Of a stretch of DNA of 64,000 nt, positions 58,035-64,000 are shown piece after piece. The notes beneath the pieces are model-generated. The model was not told the origin of the DNA. It worked only from the letters and a program-made list of their open reading frames with translations, and made no database searches. The translations under genes and the position numbers were made by a program. This stretch comes from SIG607 sp045586405 (GTDB lineage: Bacteria > Bacillota > Clostridia > Oscillospirales > Acutalibacteraceae). The DNA lies in assembly GCA_045586405.1 (NCBI GenBank), contig JAZNAG010000042.1, positions 1 through 64,000 of the forward strand, in the 5' to 3' direction. Each line of letters starts with the position of its first letter. The stretch's first letter is position 1.

Positions 58035-60359
58035 ATGAAAGCAACAGCCATTCTCTCAGAAAAGCTAAAAAAAGTATATGAAAGGACAAGCCTTACGGGT
58101 AAGGAACTGCTTTTTGAAATTCTTTATCAGCTCTGCTTTGGAGTAGCAGGTTTTTTTACCGCCTCTACATCGGTTGCAGGTAAATATTTACCCTTTGGTG
58201 TTGCGGTGGTAGCAGGATGCCCACTTACATATATGCCGGCAACTGCTTTGGGCGCCATTTTAGGCTCTGTTTTGCCGGTTACAAATCAAGGCGGTTTTCG
58301 GTATATTGCCACCATAATTTCAATAATGGCAATAAGATATTTAACTTCTAAAATAAACTTTACAAAGGAAAACCCTATTTTTGCCGCCTTTATTTCATTT
58401 ATATCTTTATTTTTTACCGGCGTAGCGGTACTTAAGGGTATGAATGGCGGTGTGGGTTTTGCCGCCATTGAAGCTCTGCTTTGTTGCGGCGGCGCTTACT
58501 TTATACATACAGGCAGCAAAAAAATACTGAGCTGTGATATAGGACTGTCCACCACTCAGCTCACCTCTGTAATAATTACCTTATCCCTTATTTTATCGGG
58601 TATGGACAGGCTGACCTTCAGCGGAATATCAATAGGCAAAATATTATTTGTCTTCTTTATTTTACTTGCCGCACGTCAGGCAGGGGCAGGTACCGGTGCA
58701 ATTATAGGTGTTGCCGCAGCCCTTTGTTCAGCTCTGTCAGGCGCCGATTCGGGCGTTACTGTTATGCTTTCTTTTGGCGGTCTTATGGCAGGTGTTTTTG
58801 CCGATATAGGAAAGCTCGCCGAAATATTCGGCTTTTTATCCGCCGCCGTTATCGGCGCCGTGCTTGGCGGTTTTTCAAAGGATACAATAAGTATTCTCGC
58901 CGAGGCTTTTGTTGGTTGCGGCATTTATCTTATGGTGCCTAAAACCATTTTACGCCGTCTTGGCAGAATTTTTGCCACAAAGGTTACTGTAATTCGTCCC
59001 GACGGGCTTAAAAAGGCTCTTACAATGCGCCTTTCTTTCGCCTCAAAAGCGCTTGAAGACGTTTCCTCTACTGTTGAAAATGTATCGAGAGAGCTTTCCA
59101 AAATCAATTCTCCCGATTTTAAAACTGTGCTGTCCCGCGTAGAAAACGAAGCCTGCAACGGCTGTTCGCTAAGGGTTCATTGTTGGGAGGCAAAGCACGA
59201 TGCCACGCTGGATGCCGTTCTTGCTCTTACCAAAGCAGTAAGAAGCGGCGAAACCACCATTGACAAATTTTTAAGTGAAGACTTTAAGTGCAGATGCTTA
59301 AGGTTATCGAAAATTTCCACCTGCGTTTACAAATATTACAGCGAATACGCCGCCTCTATTGCGGCAGAAAAGCGTATAGAAGAGGTGCGAAGCGTTGTAA
59401 CCGACCAGTTTGCAGGAATTTCGGCTATGCTGTCTTCCTTAGCAAAAGAATTTGACACCGACGAAAGATATGATACCTTAGCCGCTGCAAGAATAGCAGG
59501 AGCCCTTAAAAACATTGATATCGTTGTCAGCGAATGCGGTGTAAAGCTTGACAAATACGATAGAATGAGCGTTGATATAAGCATAAAAAATGCAAACAAC
59601 ATAGTGCTTAACCGAGCCGATATTATGCAGGCGCTATGCATTTCCTGTGACAGAGATTTTGATCCGCCCTGCATTACAACGTCAGGTACCACCGCCTATC
59701 TTACGGTCAGCGAACACGCGCGGCTTACTGCAGATATAGGTGTTAATCAGATAGGAAGCGGAAATAACGTTATTTGCGGCGATACATACGATTACTTTTT
59801 TGACGGCAAAGGAAAGCTTGTCATAATTTTATCTGACGGTATGGGTACAGGCGGCAGAGCCGCTGTTGACTCGGCTATGGCGAGCGGTCTTATGAGCCGA
59901 CTTATAAAATCGGGCTTTGACTTCGATGCCGCCCTTAAAATACTCAATTCGGCTATGCTGTTTAAGTCAACCGACGAGTCACTTGCCACCTTAGACATAG
60001 TGTCTATCGACCTTTTCACAGGCAAAACCGAGCTGTTAAAGGCGGGCGCGGCACCGACAATAGTCCGTCGTTCAGGCAAAGCGGGAAAAGCCCAAAGCAC
60101 CTCTCTTCCTGCAGGAATTTTGCGAAATGTCAGCTTTGACAAAGCCGTCATTTCACTTAAAAACAAAGATGTAATAGTCATGATGTCAGACGGTGCGGCA
60201 AGTGAAGGCACCGACTGGATAAGCGCAGAAATAGAATCTTTCGGTGACGGGAGTGCACAGGCACTTGCCGAAAAAATAAGCAAGGGCGCAAAAAGACGGC
60301 GCACCGATAAACGAGAAGACGATATTACGGTTATCGCCGCAGTTATTCAGTCTGCATAG
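58035..60359 (+). CDS. spoIIE: Stage II sporulation protein E
   Basis: 774 residues, close to Bacillus SpoIIE (827). About ten N-terminal membrane helices (residues 30-310), a linker with 'ENEACNGCSLRVHCW' cysteines, then a PP2C-type phosphatase domain: 'VICGDTYDYF', 'ILSDGMGTGGRA', 'LDIVSIDLFTG' and 'VMMSDGAAS' with the metal-binding Asps. It dephosphorylates SpoIIAA to release sigma F in the forespore and localises to the division septum. Monocistronic with a strong terminator. Confidence 0.95.
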   Translation: MKATAILSEKLKKVYERTSLTGKELLFEILYQLCFGVAGFFTASTSVAGKYLPFGVAVVAGCPLTYMPATALGAILGSVLPVTNQGGFRYIATIISIMAIRYLTSKINFTKENPIFAAFISFISLFFTGVAVLKGMNGGVGFAAIEALLCCGGAYFIHTGSKKILSCDIGLSTTQLTSVIITLSLILSGMDRLTFSGISIGKILFVFFILLAARQAGAGTGAIIGVAAALCSALSGADSGVTVMLSFGGLMAGVFADIGKLAEIFGFLSAAVIGAVLGGFSKDTISILAEAFVGCGIYLMVPKTILRRLGRIFATKVTVIRPDGLKKALTMRLSFASKALEDVSSTVENVSRELSKINSPDFKTVLSRVENEACNGCSLRVHCWEAKHDATLDAVLALTKAVRSGETTIDKFLSEDFKCRCLRLSKISTCVYKYYSEYAASIAAEKRIEEVRSVVTDQFAGISAMLSSLAKEFDTDERYDTLAAARIAGALKNIDIVVSECGVKLDKYDRMSVDISIKNANNIVLNRADIMQALCISCDRDFDPPCITTSGTTAYLTVSEHARLTADIGVNQIGSGNNVICGDTYDYFFDGKGKLVIILSDGMGTGGRAAVDSAMASGLMSRLIKSGFDFDAALKILNSAMLFKSTDESLATLDIVSIDLFTGKTELLKAGAAPTIVRRSGKAGKAQSTSLPAGILRNVSFDKAVISLKNKDVIVMMSDGAASEGTDWISAEIESFGDGSAQALAEKISKGAKRRRTDKREDDITVIAAVIQSA

Positions 60360-60364
60360 AACTA

Positions 60365-60403
60365 AAAACCCTCACCGAAAGCAATTTCGGTGAGGGTTTT
60401 TAA
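60365..60403 (+). terminator. Terminator of spoIIE
   Basis: 16-bp perfect stem AAAACCCTCACCGAAA / TTTCGGTGAGGGTTTT with GCAA tetraloop. Confidence 0.88.
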
Positions 60404-60406
60404 CTT

Positions 60407-60559
60407 TTAACATTCATCAATATTTTCGCGCTTGAACACTTTCGAACCGAAAAATTCCTCAAGTCCTATTTCAAGCCCTTCGCAAATCTCATATATTATT
60501 CTTAATTTCATACTGGAATACGAGCATTTATATTTTTCTGCCCCCACATTCTGCAATGC
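60407..60559 (-). pseudogene. C-terminal remnant of an XRE-type helix-turn-helix regulator
   Basis: Open minus-strand frame of 50 codons closed upstream by a stop (60562-60560). It reads 'YSSMKLRIIYEICEGLEIGL' then 'EEFF', the last two helices of Cro/C1-type domains ('PSLxTLxxICxALxISLxEFF'). The recognition helix and start are gone, and a short palindrome (60542-60572) overlaps the broken end. Confidence 0.6.
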
Positions 60560-60572
60560 TCACTATGTGGGG
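60542..60572. repeat. Short inverted repeat at the HTH remnant
   Basis: CCCCACAT / ATGTGGGG, 8-bp arms, 15-nt loop, then TATATTTTT. Could be a terminator-like hairpin or the scar of a small element. Confidence 0.5.
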
Positions 60573-60591
60573 TATATTTTTAAAATTTTTA

Positions 60592-60620
60592 TTGATTTTT
60601 AAGTCTAAAACAGTTACAAT
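60592..60620 (+). promoter_or_regulatory. Promoter of adhE
   Basis: TTGATT (60592-60597), 17 bp, TACAAT (60615-60620). The leader then holds a 9-bp hairpin (TTGCTGAAA / TTTCGGCAA, 60631-60658). Confidence 0.5.
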
Positions 60621-60674
60621 AAGAAAGGAGTTGCTGAAAGTTTTAAAATTTTCGGCAATATATTTTTAAAATAC

Positions 60675-60692
60675 TTGTTAAAAAAATAACAA
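60675..60692. promoter_or_regulatory. Rex-like operator upstream of adhE
   Basis: TTGTTA-AAAAAA-TAACAA, perfect arms; matches the Rex box TTGTTAAnnnnTTAACAA in all but one position. Rex represses fermentation genes until NADH is high. Confidence 0.78.
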
Positions 60693-60722
60693 TCGTTTAC
60701 TCGCTAACAGGAGGTTTGCCCC

Positions 60723-63359
60723 ATGACAGAAAAGTATTTAATGGTTGACAGCGTAGAAAAGCTGGAAGAAGCCATTGCACGCGTAAGAAAGGCACAAAAG
60801 GTTTTTGCTACCTACAGCCAGGAGCAAGTAGATAAAATCTTTTTAGCTGCCGCTTCTGCCGCCAACAAAGCAAGAATTCCCCTTGCAAAAATGGCAGTAG
60901 AAGAAACAGGAATGGGTATTGTAGAGGACAAGGTTATAAAAAACAATTATGCCTCTGAATATATTTACAATGCGTATAAAAACACCAAAACCTGCGGTGT
61001 TATTGAAGAGGATAAGGCTTACGGTATAAAGAAAATTGCTGAACCTATCGGTGTAATTGCGGCGGTTATTCCTACTACCAACCCTACATCTACCGCTATT
61101 TTTAAGTGCCTTCTTGCTCTTAAAACCCGTAACGCTATAATCATCAGTCCTCACCCAAGGGCAAAAAGCAGCACTATTGCCGCCGCCAAATTAGTTCTCG
61201 AGGCGGCTGTTAAGGCGGGTGCTCCCGAAGGCATTATTGACTGGATTGACGTACCAAGCCTTGATATGACCAATACTGTTATGAAGGAAGCAGATATCAT
61301 TCTTGCTACCGGCGGTCCCGGTATGGTTAAGGCGGCATACTCCAGCGGCAAACCTGCTCTGGGCGTTGGCGCAGGTAATACACCTGCTATTATTGATGAG
61401 TCTGCAGACATTCTTCTGGCAGTTAACTCTATTATTCATTCAAAAACCTTTGACAACGGTATGATTTGCGCCTCTGAGCAGTCGGTTATCGTTCTTGAAA
61501 GTATATATGATTCAGTTAGAAAAGAATTTGCTACACGAGGCTGCTATTTCCTTTCTCCCGAGGAAACCGAAAAGGTTCGCAAAACCATCATTATCAATGG
61601 CGCACTTAATGCTAAAATTGTTGGTCAGAGCGCCGCTAAAATCGCTTCTCTTGCAGGGGTTTCTGTTCCCGAGGGTACCAAAATTTTAATCGGCGAAGTT
61701 GAAAGCGTTGAACTCAGTGAAGAATTTGCTCACGAAAAGCTCAGCCCCGTACTTGCTATGTATAAGGCAAAAGATTTCGGTGAAGCGCTGGATAAGGCTG
61801 AAAAGCTGGTTGAAGACGGTGGTTTCGGTCACACATCAAGCCTCTACATTAACCAAATTACCGAAAGCGAAAAACTAAGCGCTTTTGCCGCACGTATGAA
61901 GACCTGCCGTATTGTTATCAACACCCCATCATCCCACGGCGGTATCGGTGACCTGTATAACTTCAAACTTGCCCCCTCATTAACCCTCGGTTGCGGTTCT
62001 TGGGGCGGTAACTCGGTTTCGGAAAATGTGGGTGTAAAACACCTCTTGAATATTAAAACAGTTGCAGAAAGAAGGGAAAATATGCTGTGGTTCAGAGCTC
62101 CTGAAAAGGTTTATATTAAGAAAGGATGTCTGCCCGTCGCACTTGACGAACTAAGAAGTGTCAGAGGCGCCAAAAAAGCATTTATCGTAACCGATACCTT
62201 CCTTTATGAAAACGGCTACACCAAACCTATTACCGATAAACTTGACGAAATGGGAATTACTCACGCCACCTTCTTTGACGTTCAGCCCGACCCCACCTTA
62301 AAGAACGCCAAAGACGGTGCAAAACAGATGGCGGCATTTAAGCCCGACACAATTATTGCTCTGGGCGGTGGCTCTGCTATGGATGCGGCTAAAATTATGT
62401 GGGTACTTTATGAGCATCCTGAGGCAGACTTTATGGACATGGCTATGCGCTTTATTGATATAAGAAAGCGTGTATACACCTTCCCCAAGATGGGTGAAAA
62501 AGCATACTTTATTGCTGTTCCTACCTCAGCAGGTACGGGAAGTGAGGTAACTCCCTTTGCCGTTATTACCGATGAAGAAACAGGCGTAAAATATCCTCTT
62601 GCAGACTATGAACTTCTGCCGAATATGGCAATTATTGATACCGATTTCCACATGAGCGCCCCCAAGGGCTTAACCGCCGCTTCGGGTATTGATGCCGTAA
62701 CCCATGCGGTTGAGGCTTATGCCGCAATGCTTGCCACCGATTATACCGACGGTCTTGCCTTACAGGCTTTAAAGAATATATTTAAGTATCTGCCCCGCGC
62801 TTATGATAACGGACAAAACGATATTGAAGCCAGAGAGAAAATGGCTAATGCCGCAACAATGGCAGGTATGGCTTTTGCAAATGCTTTCCTTGGCGTATGT
62901 CATTCAATGGCTCATAAATTAGGTGCTTTCCACCATTTACCCCATGGTGTTGCCAACGCTCTTATGATTGAAGAGGTCATTCGCTTTAACGCCTGTGAAA
63001 AGCCTGTTAAGATGGGTACATTCTCTCAGTACGACCATCCTCATACCCTGGCCCGTTATGCCGAAATTGCCGATTATCTCGGTCTTGGCGGAAAAACAAA
63101 TGAAGAAAAACTCGAAAACCTTATAAAAGAAATTAATACACTTAAGGCAAAGGTTGGCATCAAAGAAACCATTAAGGATTACGGCATTGATGAAAAGGTA
63201 TTCCTTGATAATCTTGACGAGATGGTAGAGCAGGCATTTGACGACCAGTGCACTGGTGCTAACCCGCGTTATCCTCTTATGAGCGAAATAAAACAGATGT
63301 ATTTGAATGCTTATTACGGCAAACATTTTACAGAGCCCGAAATGCCGAAAACAAAGTAA
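60723..63359 (+). CDS. adhE: Bifunctional acetaldehyde-CoA/alcohol dehydrogenase
   Basis: 878 residues. N-terminal aldehyde dehydrogenase half with 'GVIAAVIPTTNPTSTAIFK' region, 'ATGGPGMVKAAYSSGKPA' region and catalytic Cys in 'NGMICASEQSV'; C-terminal iron-dependent alcohol dehydrogenase with 'ALGGGSAMDAAK', 'PTSAGTGSEVTPFAV' and the metal-binding 'GVCHSMAHKLGAFHHLPHG' region. Converts acetyl-CoA to ethanol, recycling NADH. AGGAGG lies 7 bases before the ATG. Confidence 0.97.
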   Translation: MTEKYLMVDSVEKLEEAIARVRKAQKVFATYSQEQVDKIFLAAASAANKARIPLAKMAVEETGMGIVEDKVIKNNYASEYIYNAYKNTKTCGVIEEDKAYGIKKIAEPIGVIAAVIPTTNPTSTAIFKCLLALKTRNAIIISPHPRAKSSTIAAAKLVLEAAVKAGAPEGIIDWIDVPSLDMTNTVMKEADIILATGGPGMVKAAYSSGKPALGVGAGNTPAIIDESADILLAVNSIIHSKTFDNGMICASEQSVIVLESIYDSVRKEFATRGCYFLSPEETEKVRKTIIINGALNAKIVGQSAAKIASLAGVSVPEGTKILIGEVESVELSEEFAHEKLSPVLAMYKAKDFGEALDKAEKLVEDGGFGHTSSLYINQITESEKLSAFAARMKTCRIVINTPSSHGGIGDLYNFKLAPSLTLGCGSWGGNSVSENVGVKHLLNIKTVAERRENMLWFRAPEKVYIKKGCLPVALDELRSVRGAKKAFIVTDTFLYENGYTKPITDKLDEMGITHATFFDVQPDPTLKNAKDGAKQMAAFKPDTIIALGGGSAMDAAKIMWVLYEHPEADFMDMAMRFIDIRKRVYTFPKMGEKAYFIAVPTSAGTGSEVTPFAVITDEETGVKYPLADYELLPNMAIIDTDFHMSAPKGLTAASGIDAVTHAVEAYAAMLATDYTDGLALQALKNIFKYLPRAYDNGQNDIEAREKMANAATMAGMAFANAFLGVCHSMAHKLGAFHHLPHGVANALMIEEVIRFNACEKPVKMGTFSQYDHPHTLARYAEIADYLGLGGKTNEEKLENLIKEINTLKAKVGIKETIKDYGIDEKVFLDNLDEMVEQAFDDQCTGANPRYPLMSEIKQMYLNAYYGKHFTEPEMPKTK

Positions 63360-63374
63360 CAGGAGGTTGATAAA

Positions 63375-64000
63375 ATGAAACTTGATAATATAATTGCAGT
63401 AAGAAGTAACAAAACTATTTATGCAGACGGCAATAAATGTATTAAGGTTTTCAGTAGTGATTATTCCAAAGCCGATGTATTAAACGAAGCCCTTAACCAA
63501 GCAAGAATTGAAGAAACAGGTCTTAATATTCCCAAAATTCTGGAAGTTACCATGTGCGAGGGCAAATGGGCAATCGTTTTAGAGTATATAAAGGGAAAAA
63601 CTTTGGCGCAGTTAATGGAGGAAAACCCCGAGAAGACGGCGGAATATTTAGAACTTCTGGTTGACCTGCAGTTAGAGGTTCATTCAAAAACCAGCCTTCT
63701 GCTCAACAAACTAAAAGATAAAATGAACCGTAAAATCAGCATTTCAGAGCTTGACGCTACTACACGTTATGAGCTTCACACCCGTCTTGAAGGTATGCCC
63801 AAGCACAAAAAGGTTTGCCACGGTGACTTCAACCCCTCAAATATAATAATTACCGAGGACGGCACACCCTATATAATAGACTGGGCCCACGCAACACAGG
63901 GTAACGCTTCTGCAGATGCGGCAAGAACCTACCTTCTGTTCTGCCTCGCCGGTAATAAAGATGCCGCCGAAAAATATCTAGACCTTTTCTGTAAAAAAAG
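63375..64000 (+). CDS. Aminoglycoside phosphotransferase/choline kinase-family protein, 3' end outside window
   Basis: At least 208 residues, still open at the window end. Kinase-like features: 'CIKVF' (ATP Lys), 'IVLEYIKGKTLAQLM' (hinge), 'CHGDFNPSNIII' (catalytic HGD-x5-N) and 'YIIDWAHATQGN' (metal Asp). The family includes aminoglycoside, choline and homoserine kinases; resistance cannot be inferred. AGGAGG lies 9 bases before the ATG and 16 bases after adhE, so it may be co-transcribed. Confidence 0.8.
   Translation, partial: MKLDNIIAVRSNKTIYADGNKCIKVFSSDYSKADVLNEALNQARIEETGLNIPKILEVTMCEGKWAIVLEYIKGKTLAQLMEENPEKTAEYLELLVDLQLEVHSKTSLLLNKLKDKMNRKISISELDATTRYELHTRLEGMPKHKKVCHGDFNPSNIIITEDGTPYIIDWAHATQGNASADAARTYLLFCLAGNKDAAEKYLDLFCKK

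Noticed and set aside
59792..60304. 170-codon minus-strand frame opposite the SpoIIE phosphatase domain
   Set aside because: Shadow of the PP2C coding region; Ser/Ala-rich without motifs.
60542..60572. Integron-type attC site
   Set aside because: No integrase, no R/L box sequence, and only a simple hairpin is present.
60630..60672. Leader peptide starting TTG after AAGGAG upstream of adhE
   Set aside because: The TTG directly abuts the Shine-Dalgarno, so spacing is unsuitable; the bases are better explained by the hairpin.
1..64000. CRISPR array or prophage
   Set aside because: No regularly spaced repeats, cas genes, integrase or phage structural genes were seen.

Overview
The window reads as chromosome from an anaerobic, spore-forming, Gram-positive bacterium of the class Clostridia, probably a gut member of the Oscillospirales/Lachnospirales type. 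The evidence is two sporulation genes (spoVT, spoIIE), low-GC composition with strong -35/-10 promoters, many TTG and GTG starts, LPXTG-type surface anchoring, PASTA domains, AdhE fermentation with a Rex-like operator, oxygen-sensitive glycyl radical chemistry, FeoAB iron uptake and a choloylglycine-hydrolase homologue. No 16S gene is present, so species cannot be named.

Layout. 1-1.45 kb: tail of a CnaB/LPXTG-like surface protein overlapping a sortase-fold protein that has lost its catalytic residues, then about 280 bp of non-coding DNA. 1.7-12.2 kb: spoVT, then a long co-directional run rimP-nusA-rnpM-ylxQ-infB-rbfA-nrnA-truB-ribF-PHP-NSS transporter, many genes overlapping by a few bases. 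12.2-18.5 kb: an envelope block with two uncharacterised membrane proteins, a D,D-carboxypeptidase homologue with altered active-site motifs, a metallophosphoesterase and a zinc-ribbon/PASTA pseudokinase. 18.6-22.2 kb (minus): pgk-tpiA-gpmI. 22.3-27.7 kb: CE7-type esterase, trmL, a membrane protein, purC, a choloylglycine-hydrolase homologue and an AEC transporter. 27.8-34.1 kb: a glycyl radical enzyme with its activase, a mannose-6-phosphate-isomerase-like protein, an FGGY kinase and a divergent AraC regulator; I regard this as the best candidate for an undescribed pathway. 34.1-34.4 kb: tRNA-Ala and tRNA-Gln. 34.5-43.3 kb: an ion transporter, a phosphatase-like protein, feoA-feoB with three palindromic operators and a Cys-rich helper peptide, tandem TIM-barrel isomerases, and an OPT transporter coupled to a PqqD-like protein. 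43.4-48.3 kb: two K+ uptake systems in a row (TrkA/TrkH, KtrB/KtrA). 48.3-52.2 kb: an SMP-30 protein, an alanine/glycine symporter behind a tandem glycine riboswitch, and asnA. 52.3-57.9 kb (minus): mnmE, a YD-repeat membrane protein, mnmG, rsmG and a ParB/Noc-like gene, the order typically found near oriC. 58-64 kb: spoIIE, a broken HTH gene, adhE behind a Rex-like site, and a phosphotransferase cut by the window end.

Themes. Three proteins of the cell-surface machinery (sortase, S11 peptidase, PASTA kinase) keep their fold signatures but lack catalytic residues. Regulation is unusually legible: a glycine riboswitch, a Rex-like box, DtxR-like palindromes at feoAB, a spoIIE promoter with 21-bp spacing, and a leader hairpin before rimP-nusA. 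All functions are inferred from motifs and context by reading; no database search was run.
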